Positions 41,366 to 50,774 of a DNA stretch of 64,000 nucleotides are shown piece after piece. The notes under the pieces are model-generated. The model had not been told where the DNA came from. It saw nothing but the letters and a program-made list of their open reading frames with translations, and did no database searches. The DNA comes from an uncultured Roseburia sp. (GTDB lineage: Bacteria > Bacillota > Clostridia > Lachnospirales > Lachnospiraceae): positions 49,703-113,702 of the forward strand of contig CALWHT010000023.1 of assembly GCA_944380515.1 (NCBI GenBank), given 5' to 3'. Position 1 is the stretch's first letter, and each line of letters opens with the position of its first letter. The translations under genes and the position numbers were made by a program.

Positions 41366-44167
41366 TCAGCCTCCGAGCATACTTGTCAAGGACGATGTCT
41401 GGCTTTGCAGCTTGGAAAGCGCCGTTTCCATTGCGGAGAACTTCTGATACCAGTAATCCTCCTGCGCCGTCAGCTTTTCTTCCCACTTCTTAATCAAATC
41501 AGTATAATCGCTGTACTCAGATGCCATCTCCTTGTCATTATACACCGTATAGGAACTGCTTAAGGTAGTGGCTTTCATCTTATCGCCAATTGAGTTATAC
41601 AGTCCGGTCACCAGTTCCTGCATAAATGTAATGACCGTATCCGGATCGGAGGTGATCGCCGCCATCAGCTTATCCCCATTTCCGGAAACAGATGCATCGT
41701 CCTCATCTCCGTCAATGTGATATGCATACTGCTCATTTTCTGCCGCATTCAGATACCCGAGTGTCTTTATACCGAAGCTTGACAGATAATAGGTCTTGCC
41801 ATTAATTTCTACGCCCTTGCTCATCGCCGAGGTCATGGCGTTCATCACGCTCTCAAGGCTGTCGTCACGGCGAAGCAGTGCGGATTTAATTTTTTCCTCC
41901 CACATTTCAATCTCTGTATCCGACATCGCATCCTTTTCCTCGTCGGTCAGAGGCTCATATCCGCTTGCGGATTCCGCATTGTACAGAGAGGTAATCTCAT
42001 TGATCAGTGAGTTATACTGTGTGAGGAAATCTTTAATCTTATCATAAATACCCTGCGTATCTGTCTGCGTGGTAATCGTTACGGCATTTTCATCACCCGC
42101 TCCCGTTACTGCCTGCGCGGTAATCGTAAGTCCGTTGATAGAAAATGCATTTGAGCTTCCCGTATACTCAATGCCATTTAACATAATCACGGCATCCTGA
42201 CCGTCAATCTTCATTGCATCGGAATTAAAGTCGGCAACATTCCCGGCTACGACTTCCTTCGCCATCTGAACCTGAGCTTCAAAATCCGCAATCGCCGCGT
42301 CCCGCTCTGCTCCATCCTCCATTGCCGCAATGGATGCCAACACCTCATGGGTATCCATAGTCTCCTGGTAGCCGGCCATATCTTCCTTATTCTGAGCAAT
42401 AACACTTCCGATGGTATTGATATATGCCGTCACACCATCCGCACCGGCAGAACCGCCATAACCGTTTTCATAAGCATCCTTTACCGCTGCAGTAATGCTT
42501 TCCCGCGAATACGGATCCGAAGCGTCCAATACAGTATCTTCGGTATTTTCATAGGTGTTTACTGTATTGATATTTGTCGTGAGCGTATTGATATACGATG
42601 TCAACTCATCATCCGCCAGATTCTGACTCGTCTGGGTCTTCTCCTTCAATACCGTCAGCGTATCAGAGGAAGCACCCATGTCTAATCTCTGCGCCCCACG
42701 GTCGTAAACCGTTTTTGTAATTTCTTCTTTATTTGCGTCCTCATAGGAAACTGTTTTTCCATCGACAACGTCCGTTGTACTTCCGTCATCCTCCACCGTA
42801 ACCTCTATAAGCTGATGGTTTGCCTCATCCAGACGGTAGGTCTTTCCGTCGCTTCCCGCATAGGTACCGGTATCATTCTGTGTATACGTATTGCCGTCGG
42901 CATCGGTAATTTTGTAAAAGCCGGTGCCTTCCTCCCGCATCGTTGCGTCATAATACTCCGAGGTCGTTTCGATGGTAATTTTATCGTCAGAATCTTCGGT
43001 ATTTACATAGTAATAATTACCGTTATCATCCTTCTCGCTGGATATTTTATAGGTTTTTCCGTCAGCGGCATAGGTTCCGTCGTCATTGAGCTTATAAACC
43101 TTGCCATCGCTTCCGGTATGAGTATCCACGCGCTGAATATAATTGCCGTTTCCGTCCGAATAAATGGTATTGCCATCCTCATCGGTACTGTTTTTCGTAT
43201 ATACCGTTCCGTCATCTGCGATAACAGACTGCGTACGCTCCGTCGCCGTCATTGTCAGAAGCTTTGTAAGCTGTTTCTGTTCATCTGCCGAAAGTCCGCT
43301 CTTCTCCAGCGCCTGCTGCATAGCCGAATACGCAGATGCGTAACCGTACGCCGCGGATAGATTGCTGTTCTGGGCATTCGCCTTGTCATATGCATCCAAA
43401 GCGTTATTGTACGCGTCGATGGCATCCTTAATGTTCTGCGTAACGTCGCCGGATGCCACACCGCCTGCAATATCGTAATTATTGTAGTAGTACTTTGCAT
43501 AGGACCGATAGGTCGCATCGGTCGCATCCGAGCTGATATTTAACCCCATCTTGCTGAGTGCGCTGATTCCGTCAGTATTTCCGCCGGTCAGGGTAAAATC
43601 ATTGTCAACTCCGGTTTCCTTTGAACTGACGTAAATACGCTTATTGGTCTCATCATAGCTCGCATTCACGCCCGCCTCCTTTAAGGAGTTCACAAAGCTG
43701 CTGATCGTCGTTCCCTGGCTCACGGTAATGGACTTTGTCGTCCCGTCGCCCAGTGTCAGGTTAATCTTTCCATCCCCTCCGGTATAGCCAAGCTCCGCAA
43801 GCGTAGTGCTTGATGTTACCGTACTGTCTAACTTTCCTCCGGTAAGATACCCTGCCTGCGCCACCTGCAGAACATTCAGCTTCTGCGTCCCGTTCACGGC
43901 ACTGCTGCCTGCCGCCACAGTAGCCTTCGTCGTATCGGAAACGGTTGTACTTTTTAAATTGTACCCGCTTGAAAAACGAAGTCCGTCCAGACTTGTGTAA
44001 AGACTGTAAATCTTGGTATTTAAGGTCTTCCATGCATCCTGCTTCCACGAAAGCTTGGTCTGCGCCTTTTTGTATTTCTCCGTCTTATAATTATAGGAGG
44101 AAACCAGCGCGGAAATAATGGCCTCCGTATCCAGTCCTGATGCTAACCCGGTAATTCTAATCGGCAT
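41366..44167 (-). CDS. fliD: FliD, flagellar cap protein with a large repeat-bearing insertion
   Basis: 933 residues, about twice many FliD proteins. The N-terminal FliD domain reads IRITGLASGLDTEAIISALV and KQDAWKTLNTKIYSLYTSLD. The C-terminal domain contains DGLTITAQ-like and YDKIKDFLTQYNSLINEI stretches and ends SSLTSMLGG. Residues about 315-460 form an Asp/Gly/Tyr-rich insertion with two ~22-residue repeats of the form DGK/NxYxxNDxGTYA..DGKTYx. This part is probably exposed on the cap. Start ATG 44165-44167. It follows flaG with a 43-bp gap in a sigma-28 operon flaG-fliD-fliS-fliT-like. Confidence 0.93.
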   Translation of the reverse strand: MPIRITGLASGLDTEAIISALVSSYNYKTEKYKKAQTKLSWKQDAWKTLNTKIYSLYTSLDGLRFSSGYNLKSTTVSDTTKATVAAGSSAVNGTQKLNVLQVAQAGYLTGGKLDSTVTSSTTLAELGYTGGDGKINLTLGDGTTKSITVSQGTTISSFVNSLKEAGVNASYDETNKRIYVSSKETGVDNDFTLTGGNTDGISALSKMGLNISSDATDATYRSYAKYYYNNYDIAGGVASGDVTQNIKDAIDAYNNALDAYDKANAQNSNLSAAYGYASAYSAMQQALEKSGLSADEQKQLTKLLTMTATERTQSVIADDGTVYTKNSTDEDGNTIYSDGNGNYIQRVDTHTGSDGKVYKLNDDGTYAADGKTYKISSEKDDNGNYYYVNTEDSDDKITIETTSEYYDATMREEGTGFYKITDADGNTYTQNDTGTYAGSDGKTYRLDEANHQLIEVTVEDDGSTTDVVDGKTVSYEDANKEEITKTVYDRGAQRLDMGASSDTLTVLKEKTQTSQNLADDELTSYINTLTTNINTVNTYENTEDTVLDASDPYSRESITAAVKDAYENGYGGSAGADGVTAYINTIGSVIAQNKEDMAGYQETMDTHEVLASIAAMEDGAERDAAIADFEAQVQMAKEVVAGNVADFNSDAMKIDGQDAVIMLNGIEYTGSSNAFSINGLTITAQAVTGAGDENAVTITTQTDTQGIYDKIKDFLTQYNSLINEITSLYNAESASGYEPLTDEEKDAMSDTEIEMWEEKIKSALLRRDDSLESVMNAMTSAMSKGVEINGKTYYLSSFGIKTLGYLNAAENEQYAYHIDGDEDDASVSGNGDKLMAAITSDPDTVITFMQELVTGLYNSIGDKMKATTLSSSYTVYNDKEMASEYSDYTDLIKKWEEKLTAQEDYWYQKFSAMETALSKLQSQTSSLTSMLGG

Positions 44168-44210
44168 ATTATCACTCCTATCTGATGAGTTTTCTCATCG
44201 AATTCACTGT

Positions 44211-44624
44211 TTAAAGCTTCTCATCCACCAAAAGCCCCGCAATCTCCCACACCTTGGCAATCATATCAAGCGTCTTCTCGGGAGGATATTCCTTTAGAAC
44301 CTCCTTGGTGTCCTTGTCTACAATCTTAATTGTCACACGGTTCGTAGCGTCATGAACCCCAAAGATTGCTTCGGAATTATGCGCCCTTTTGTTAATTTCC
44401 TCGACCGCCTTCTTAATCTGTGAAGCGCTGCCTGCCCCGAGCACCTGCTCGGATTCCTCGCGAACATCCGTCGTTTTCTCTCCGTCTGTTCTCACCAAAG
44501 CATTCGGCTCCACCGTGTTCTGGCGGATACCGGCGCCCCCTGCCATGCCTCCGACACTGCTTCCAGCATTTTGCATTGATTTTCCATAAGAGGCCGCAGC
44601 CTCCTGCATACGTTGCACTTCCAT
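44211..44624 (-). CDS. flaG: FlaG family protein
   Basis: About 137 residues. The conserved C-terminal FlaG domain includes KAVEEINKRAHNSEAIFGVH, RVTIKIVDKDTKEVLKEYPP and MIAKVWEIAGLLVDEKL, preceded by a Gly/Ala/Glu-rich flexible N-terminus. FlaG influences filament length. The gene typically precedes fliD, as here. I chose ATG 44622-44624, with GGAGG eight bases upstream; the frame extends 15 codons further. Its sigma-28 promoter lies about 90 bases upstream. Confidence 0.88.
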   Translation of the reverse strand: MEVQRMQEAAASYGKSMQNAGSSVGGMAGGAGIRQNTVEPNALVRTDGEKTTDVREESEQVLGAGSASQIKKAVEEINKRAHNSEAIFGVHDATNRVTIKIVDKDTKEVLKEYPPEKTLDMIAKVWEIAGLLVDEKL

Positions 44625-44719
44625 TTCTCTGACCTCCGTTTCCGTCTGTCGGCCGATACCGCCTTGCATCCGCCGCCTGCACTTCCCTGTGTACTCTGCT
44701 TTTCAAATTCCTACATCTT

Positions 44720-44745
44720 ATATCGGTTATTTCCCGATAAAATTA
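44720..44745 (-). promoter_or_regulatory. Sigma-28 promoter of flaG-fliD-fliS
   Basis: On the minus strand TAAT (44742-44745), 15 bases, then CCGATAT (44720-44726). The -35 box begins directly after the csrA terminator stem, so the two elements are packed together. Confidence 0.75.
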
Positions 44746-44747
44746 AC

Positions 44748-44793
44748 ACCGGAGCACGTTTTTTGTTTTCCAGCTTTCCTGGCATGCTCCGGT
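44748..44793 (-). terminator. Terminator after csrA
   Basis: Nine-base arms ACCGGAGCA (44748-44756) and TGCTCCGGT (44785-44793) with a 28-base loop. The loop contains a second small stem (CCAG/CTGG). On the minus strand a modest GTTAATTTT follows; on the plus strand a run of six T follows. It separates the flgM-to-csrA transcript from the flaG operon. Confidence 0.65.
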
Positions 44794-44798
44794 ATTTT

Positions 44799-45017
44799 TT
44801 ACTGCAGCAAATCCTTCAGCGCCGCAATCGCGTCTACATTGAGCGCTGCCTGATTTTCGTTTTGAATCTGCAAATATACTTCCTTTCGGTAAATCGGCAC
44901 CTCCTTAGGCGCGGATATTCCGATTTTTACCTGGTCTCCCCGGATTTCGAGGATCGTAATCTCGATATTGTTATTTATTACCAAAGACTCGCCTTTTTTT
45001 CGTGTCAATGCCAGCAT
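44799..45017 (-). CDS. csrA: CsrA, RNA-binding translational regulator
   Basis: 72 residues starting MLALTRKKGESLVINNN, with IEITILEIRGDQVKIGI and PKEVPIYRKEVYLQI holding the conserved Arg of the RNA-binding face. In Bacillus, CsrA blocks flagellin translation by binding GGA hairpins in the leader and is antagonised by FliW. Both partner elements (FliW directly upstream, a hairpin in the flagellin leader) are present in this window. Three bases separate the fliW stop from its ATG. Confidence 0.96.
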   Translation of the reverse strand: MLALTRKKGESLVINNNIEITILEIRGDQVKIGISAPKEVPIYRKEVYLQIQNENQAALNVDAIAALKDLLQ

Positions 45018-45020
45018 GTT

Positions 45021-45482
45021 TCATTCCTCTGCTTTCTTTCTGCTCTGTAGCGCTTCATAAACATTGAATTTCACGGGATAGTCATCCTCCACAATAATCT
45101 GACATCCCTTTTTTGTCTCCGTATTAATGACAATCGGCGCTTTTAAATTGACAGACGTCTTTTTTACATCCGGCGCCGCCGATACTGTTACCAGCACGTA
45201 TGTATTTTCTTCACTCAATGTCCCCAGAGGAATCAGCATCTCGTCATTGACCGTCGGATTGTAGTCCGGCTTCAGTTCATTGGGATGCATCACCGGAAAT
45301 GCCACCGACGGTTCGTCCATAGACTGAAACCACATGATTGAGGCTGCTTTTTTCTCTTTCTCCTCGTCAAAAATCAGCGTAAATTTCTTTAAATCCGGGA
45401 ATCCGATCATTCCGCCCTCCAACGTAATGATTTTTTCATCCTCAATGTCAATCCGGCCAAAAAGCCTCGTGTCCGCCTTCAT
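45021..45482 (-). CDS. fliW: FliW, flagellar assembly factor and CsrA antagonist
   Basis: 153 residues. LFGRIDIEDEKIITLEGGMI, GFPDLKKFTLI and WFQSMDEPSVAFPVMHP are hallmark FliW blocks. TVNDEMLIPLGTLSEENTYV and NLKAPIVINTETKKGCQIIV follow. FliW binds flagellin or CsrA, so free flagellin keeps CsrA active and the hook-complete state releases translation. The gene lies between flgL and csrA in the standard clostridial order. Confidence 0.95.
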   Translation of the reverse strand: MKADTRLFGRIDIEDEKIITLEGGMIGFPDLKKFTLIFDEEKEKKAASIMWFQSMDEPSVAFPVMHPNELKPDYNPTVNDEMLIPLGTLSEENTYVLVTVSAAPDVKKTSVNLKAPIVINTETKKGCQIIVEDDYPVKFNVYEALQSRKKAEE

Positions 45483-45511
45483 TTTCTATTCCTCCTGATT
45501 TCCGTTACAAA

Positions 45512-47080
45512 TTACAGATAACTCAGCAGCGTCACCTGATTAATCATGGAAGCCGCCTGCAGTGATGCCTGGTATGCCGTGTATGCCGAGGTGTAATCAA
45601 TGATAATATCCGATAAATCGCGGTCCTCATTTGTGGATTTCAGCTCTTCGATCGTCGTCTGCTGATTTGACATACGGTTTTTCGTAAGCTCCAGGCTCTG
45701 CCCCTTGCTTCCGACCTCCGTGAGCGCAAGATTTACCTTTTCCAGATATTCATCACATTTTCCGATATAGCTGTTGTAAAGCTTCTGCATATTATCATCG
45801 GCATAATCAGCCTCCTTCTGAGCGGCCGCCAGCCATTCCTCCAGCTTCGCCTGGCATTCATCCGACGCATACTGCTCCTGCTTCATCATCGCCTGGATGT
45901 CCTCTACCTTCTGGTTGGCATCCAGAGAGCGCTGCACCGCATCAATCAATTCATCGACATCCCTGCCGAGCGACGCGTCAAACACATCCGAAGCATTGGT
46001 ATTCACCGTCAGCGTCTGGTTTGCCGCCACCATATAATTGATGTCCTGATAGATTTCATTTCCGTCAGCATCATACTTTTCGTATGTTATGGGATTGGCC
46101 GGGTCGGTGACATTGGTACAGTTAAAGTAATATTCCGGTCTCAATTCACCGCTGTCAAATCCTGTCTTGGTGTAATTGAAATCCAGTTCCGCCTTGCTGC
46201 TCTTAAGCGTAGCGGAGGCATCCGTTCCTAAAATCAACTCGCCCGTATCCCTGATGAAGACCGCCTCATCGTCTGCTATTTCATAAGTGCCGTTTCCGGA
46301 TGCCGCCAGCCAGGAATCATAGGTGTCATAAATCGTAACCGTAAGTTCTCCGTCCGTCTGCGTCACCCCGGTCGCGTCCACATAGCTGTAGCCAATCACC
46401 GTACTCGGCGTTGTCTCATCCGCGGGATTTCCGTCCGTACCCGTAATACTGTCGATACCGCCGTACGGCAGACGGATTCTGTCAAAGGTCGCGCTGGCAG
46501 GATCCGGAATGGTGCCGTTTAAGATATCAAATTCGCTTCCCGGCACCTCCACGTCATTGCCGTAGTAGCGGTATTCCTCTATACTTGAGTATGACAGTTT
46601 CTGTGAAATTTCATACGAGGTCGTAAGCTCATTTTCCATAAACGTGAGCTTTTTATTTGTGCGGTAGCCTGTAAACACGGTTCTGCCCGCATAATCGGCA
46701 TTTCCCTCTGAATAAACCTGCTCGCGCAGCTTTTCAAGCTGGGTAAGAATCGTCTTTCTGTTATCCGTGGTCAGCGTATCGTTCGCTCCATACTCGCACT
46801 GGGTACGGATAGAACTGATAATATCCTTCATATTCAGCATTGCGGTTTCGGTGACATCAAGCCAGGACTCCGCATCGGGAATATTTTTTTCGTAATACTG
46901 GTCAATCTCACTTAAGGAGCTTCGAAGCCGCAGCGCCCGAATGGCAATGACCGGGTCCTCGGAGGGACGCTGTATTTTTTTCTGGGAGGACATCTGGTTA
47001 TTCAGATTATCCACGTTAATTTTATTGCCGTTAATATTGTTGCTTGTATTGTGCAATATGATATTATTCGTAATCCGCAT
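45512..47080 (-). CDS. flgL: FlgL, hook-filament junction protein (HAP3)
   Basis: 522 residues. It begins MRITNNIILHNTSNNINGNK, with MSSQKKIQRPSEDPVIAIRA and IDQYYEKNIPDAESWLDVTE as in FlgL/flagellin N-termini, and ends TAYQASLQAASMINQVTLLS. The middle (about 170-370) is a larger beta-rich insertion than in short FlgL proteins of about 300 residues. It follows the second flgK with a 34-bp gap. It joins the hook to the filament through FlgK. Confidence 0.93.
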   Translation of the reverse strand: MRITNNIILHNTSNNINGNKINVDNLNNQMSSQKKIQRPSEDPVIAIRALRLRSSLSEIDQYYEKNIPDAESWLDVTETAMLNMKDIISSIRTQCEYGANDTLTTDNRKTILTQLEKLREQVYSEGNADYAGRTVFTGYRTNKKLTFMENELTTSYEISQKLSYSSIEEYRYYGNDVEVPGSEFDILNGTIPDPASATFDRIRLPYGGIDSITGTDGNPADETTPSTVIGYSYVDATGVTQTDGELTVTIYDTYDSWLAASGNGTYEIADDEAVFIRDTGELILGTDASATLKSSKAELDFNYTKTGFDSGELRPEYYFNCTNVTDPANPITYEKYDADGNEIYQDINYMVAANQTLTVNTNASDVFDASLGRDVDELIDAVQRSLDANQKVEDIQAMMKQEQYASDECQAKLEEWLAAAQKEADYADDNMQKLYNSYIGKCDEYLEKVNLALTEVGSKGQSLELTKNRMSNQQTTIEELKSTNEDRDLSDIIIDYTSAYTAYQASLQAASMINQVTLLSYL

Positions 47081-47114
47081 TTCTTTTCCCTCCTGCTTAC
47101 ATCAGCCGGTGTTC

Positions 47115-48956
47115 CTATACTCCGGTCTCCTCAATCAGCTTATCGTAAATCTCAGCCATAACGGAAATCATCTTCGAGGAAAGGTTATATGCATTCTGGA
47201 ATTTAATCAGGTTCAGCGCTTCCTCATCCTCATCCACACCCGATACAGACATTCTCTGGGTTTCCAGGGTTGCCTGGATATTCAGGAAATTCTGCTCAAA
47301 AATCTTGGACTCCTGCGTATCAATGGAAATATCCGATATCATACACTTTAAGAAGCCCTCCGCCGTTCCTCCGCGGAAAAGCACGGTATCGCTTTTGAGC
47401 TTTGCCAAATCCTCAATCAGCGCGTAGTTGTCCACGCCGTCGTCCGTCTCGGCCGCATACTGTGCCGCCAGCCTCGTCGGATCCTTGACACATACCGTTG
47501 AAACGCAGATATTCCCTGCCGTAAGCTTATAGTAAGTGCTGGCCGTACAGTCAGTCACCGTGCCGTAGGTCTTGCCGCTCTCACCGAAGGCATACTCCTC
47601 TCCGCTCACTGTATTCGTTCCGGTAAAGAAAGAATAATCATCGGTATTCTCCCCGTTCAAATCCTCTCCCTGGAGCATGATATCGTTAAATTTCGCACAG
47701 AACGAGCGCAGGAACTGATTCATCTGTGCCATGTAATAAGGAACTCCCATCGTATCAACGGAGCTTCCGATGGACACCTGCATTCCGTCAACCTTTACGC
47801 GGTCCTGGGTGCTCAGGGCATCCTCAAGCTCAAACGTATAGGACGTAATATTACCGTCAGCGTCTGTCTCAAACGTAAAATTCGTATACTTATAATCCCT
47901 CCCGTAAATCGTAAGGAGGCCCTGCTCCGGCATGGTCATCGCCTCAATCGCGGTGATGGACGGAGACACTACCTGTATATGCCTGCTGTCAACCACTTTT
48001 GCGGTTCCGGTAAAGTTCTCTCCGTTATTTCCGTCTCTGGTATCAAACAGCGCCTTTAAGGAGCCGGACATGGAACTTGCCCCTCCCTGAAAGGTATTGC
48101 CCGTTTTGGTCCACACAATATCGTAAAGTCCCTCAATATCGGACTGATTTACCTTATTCTCTCTCGCCACACAGGTTAAGGTCTCATAATCATAGGTATC
48201 AACCAGTATCTGCCCGCCGATTTTAACCGTATAATAATTCGCGCCGGTCGGCATTTCCGGATTATTGGTATTGGTAACCGGAACCTCGGAAACCTCTGTC
48301 GGCACAATTTCGGATAATTCATCAATCAGAAGGGCCCGCTCATCCCGCAGTTCGTTCGCATATCCGCCCTGAACCTCAATTACGTTAATCTGATGATTCA
48401 GACTCGCAATCTTTTCCGCAATGGAATTAATCTGCTGTACCGTGGATTTAATCTCCTCATTGGCGTTGCTCTGGATTTCACTGAGCCCCTGTGCTACGCT
48501 GTTAAAGAAGGTTGCCAGGTTCTGCGCGCTTCCGATAAACTGCTGCCTTGTATTCACATCACCCGCATTATTCTTTAAGGTGTCAAGGTCATTAAACATG
48601 GTATTTAATATGGTAGAAAATCCCTTAACGGAATCATCATCAATAAAATAGTTCTCTATCTGCTGCAAATAATTAAGCCGCGTCTCGTAGAGCCCTACCG
48701 ACGACTGATTATACCAATATTTGGTATCATAATACTCGTTCCTGACCTGCTTGATGGACGTTGTGGTAACACCGGTTCCCATGCTGCCGTATCTCGTATA
48801 CGAACGGATTGCCTGGGATGCGACACGGTTGGCCTCCTGCCTGCTGTACCCCTCTGTCTGCACATTGGAAATATTATTCGCCGTCGTATTCAAAGCGATC
48901 TGATAGGCACTTAAGCCCGAAGACGCTATTGTTAATCCAAAAAATGTGGATGGCAT
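47115..48956 (-). CDS. flgK: FlgK, hook-associated protein 1 (second copy)
   Basis: 613 residues. Start STFFGLTIASSGLSAYQIALNTT split by the ANN motif, then NNISNVQTEGYSRQE, the rod/hook N-terminal signature. The C-terminus NLIKFQNAYNLSSKMISVMA and IYDKLIEETGV is the matching D0 helix. It differs from its upstream neighbour over the whole middle, so it is an old paralogue and not a recent duplication. Both are in the flgM-N-K-K-L order. It could form a separate ring in the hook-filament junction. Confidence 0.92.
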   Translation of the reverse strand: MPSTFFGLTIASSGLSAYQIALNTTANNISNVQTEGYSRQEANRVASQAIRSYTRYGSMGTGVTTTSIKQVRNEYYDTKYWYNQSSVGLYETRLNYLQQIENYFIDDDSVKGFSTILNTMFNDLDTLKNNAGDVNTRQQFIGSAQNLATFFNSVAQGLSEIQSNANEEIKSTVQQINSIAEKIASLNHQINVIEVQGGYANELRDERALLIDELSEIVPTEVSEVPVTNTNNPEMPTGANYYTVKIGGQILVDTYDYETLTCVARENKVNQSDIEGLYDIVWTKTGNTFQGGASSMSGSLKALFDTRDGNNGENFTGTAKVVDSRHIQVVSPSITAIEAMTMPEQGLLTIYGRDYKYTNFTFETDADGNITSYTFELEDALSTQDRVKVDGMQVSIGSSVDTMGVPYYMAQMNQFLRSFCAKFNDIMLQGEDLNGENTDDYSFFTGTNTVSGEEYAFGESGKTYGTVTDCTASTYYKLTAGNICVSTVCVKDPTRLAAQYAAETDDGVDNYALIEDLAKLKSDTVLFRGGTAEGFLKCMISDISIDTQESKIFEQNFLNIQATLETQRMSVSGVDEDEEALNLIKFQNAYNLSSKMISVMAEIYDKLIEETGV

Positions 48957-48989
48957 ATAAACACCTCTCTATCCTTCTTCATTCAAAAA

Positions 48990-50753
48990 CTATCCAAGCT
49001 GTGTAATCAAGTGCTCTATCATTTCATTGATAACATTGATAAAACGGCTGGAAGCATTATAGGCATTCTGATATTTAATCATTTTGGTCAGTTCCTCATC
49101 AGAGGAAACGCCGATTACCTGCAATCTCTGATTGTCAATCGTGAGCACCTCATTGGAAAGGTTCGTCGCCATTGAGCTGTATACGTTGCCGTAAGTGGCA
49201 AGCTCACCAACCATCGCCGCGTAATAATCGTTGAAGCTGTATGCCTTGGTGTCATTCGGGCTTACCGTAAGCCCTTCCTTTTCCCATGCCGCCACAAGCG
49301 CCTCGGCAAGCGCCTGATCCACATCCCCGTTCTGCTTTAAATGCGGAAGCGCCGTCTCATCCAGAATGAGCGCTTCGTTGACGCTCACGCTCTGTAACGT
49401 GTACTGCATTGTCGTATCGTTCGGGTCTTCCTCATTGTAAAGATAATATGTCTTTGCCTCTCCGGTAGCCGGATCCGTATACGTCACCTCGGTGTACCGT
49501 TCCGTTCCAACCCTTGTAAAGAGCTCCTGCGGAGGGAGCTTGCCGTCCGCGCCCACGGAGCAGTTATCCATATCCAGTATCTTCGTGTCCGCAGTAACGG
49601 TGTACGTATTGCCCGCCGCATCCGTCATTGTCACGGAGCCACCGCCCACGAGTCCGGTAATATATTCTGCCGCTTCAACATTCGGACATAAAATATCATT
49701 AATCGCCGTCACAATCCCATGGAACAGCTGATCAATCTGCGCCTCCGCGCGCAACATTACAGACATTCCCGTAGTATCATTGTAGGTGCCCGCATCCACA
49801 CCGACAATGTCGGTATAATTCGCTACCGAATCACCACGCGCCAGAATCAGGGCCTTCAGCTCTCCCATATCGTTCTGATTCTCGGTCGAAATATCCCTGT
49901 CAAACTTAAACAGATAGGTATACTCCCCTTTGGCCGTGTCCGACAAATGAGGCCAGTACGGAGTCACAAAGCCGCTCGCTTTATCTCTTTGCATTGCAAC
50001 TTCATGATAGCCGCCCTCGTCGATAAACTCATTTCCCTCAATGCTGACTTTCACAATACCGTCTGTAGTCTCGGAATATGTGATATCCACCAGGGCCGAA
50101 AGCTTGTCAAGTGCCAGATCCCGCTCATCCCGCAGTGTCATCGCCGTCTCAATGTCTCCGGCTTCAATCTTCTGAATCTGCTCGTTCAGCTTACTGATGG
50201 TCTTGCCCAGCTCATTCACCTGATTGATATCATCGATAATCTGTGTGTTGATATTAGACTGATAGCTCTGCAGCCCCGAATATACCGCACCCGCACGGCT
50301 TGTAAAAAGCTGTGCCTTCTGAATCACCAGATTCTGATAAATGCTGTCATCCGGCGCTTTGGAGAGCTCCTGAAATGATTCCCAGAAATCCCCCAGGGCA
50401 TCCTGAAAGGCCTGACCTTCCATTTCCTGGAAATAGGTCTCCACCTCGTAGGTTGCCTGATAGGTAGCCTCATAAAAGGCCTGACGTCCCGTTTCGGTCC
50501 GGTATAACCGGTCGAGAAAAACGTCTCTTGTATGTACAACGTCTCCGATTTTTACACCCAGACCAGACTGCTGGTTGCTGATTGCCGCAGTCGTGTTAAA
50601 GGTAATATAATCACGATCCGCATATAAAACCTGCTGGCGCACATACCCAACGGTATCTAAGTTCGCCAGGTTATTTGACGTAACGTTCAATGCATTCTGA
50701 CTGCTCTGTAAACCGGCCACGCCGATAAACAAACTTCCAAAACCATTTGCCAT
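48990..50753 (-). CDS. flgK: FlgK, hook-associated protein 1 (first copy)
   Basis: 587 residues. FGSLFIGVAGLQSSQNALNV with NNLANLDTVGYVRQQVLY at the N-terminus. MIKYQNAYNASSRFINVINE with MIEHLITQLG at the C-terminus. The middle is beta-rich. It begins 22 bases after flgN, its usual export chaperone. Start ATG 50751-50753, with a good ribosome site. Two flgK genes in a row are seen in related Clostridia, but the division of labour is not known to me. Confidence 0.92.
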   Translation of the reverse strand: MANGFGSLFIGVAGLQSSQNALNVTSNNLANLDTVGYVRQQVLYADRDYITFNTTAAISNQQSGLGVKIGDVVHTRDVFLDRLYRTETGRQAFYEATYQATYEVETYFQEMEGQAFQDALGDFWESFQELSKAPDDSIYQNLVIQKAQLFTSRAGAVYSGLQSYQSNINTQIIDDINQVNELGKTISKLNEQIQKIEAGDIETAMTLRDERDLALDKLSALVDITYSETTDGIVKVSIEGNEFIDEGGYHEVAMQRDKASGFVTPYWPHLSDTAKGEYTYLFKFDRDISTENQNDMGELKALILARGDSVANYTDIVGVDAGTYNDTTGMSVMLRAEAQIDQLFHGIVTAINDILCPNVEAAEYITGLVGGGSVTMTDAAGNTYTVTADTKILDMDNCSVGADGKLPPQELFTRVGTERYTEVTYTDPATGEAKTYYLYNEEDPNDTTMQYTLQSVSVNEALILDETALPHLKQNGDVDQALAEALVAAWEKEGLTVSPNDTKAYSFNDYYAAMVGELATYGNVYSSMATNLSNEVLTIDNQRLQVIGVSSDEELTKMIKYQNAYNASSRFINVINEMIEHLITQLG

Positions 50754-50774
50754 GGTTCATTCCTCCCTGCTGTT

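Noticed and set aside
42815-43360. 181-residue plus-strand hydrophobic frame inside fliD
   Set aside because: Its Ile/Arg richness comes from the reverse complement of the Asp/Gly/Tyr repeats. FliD is clearly the real gene.
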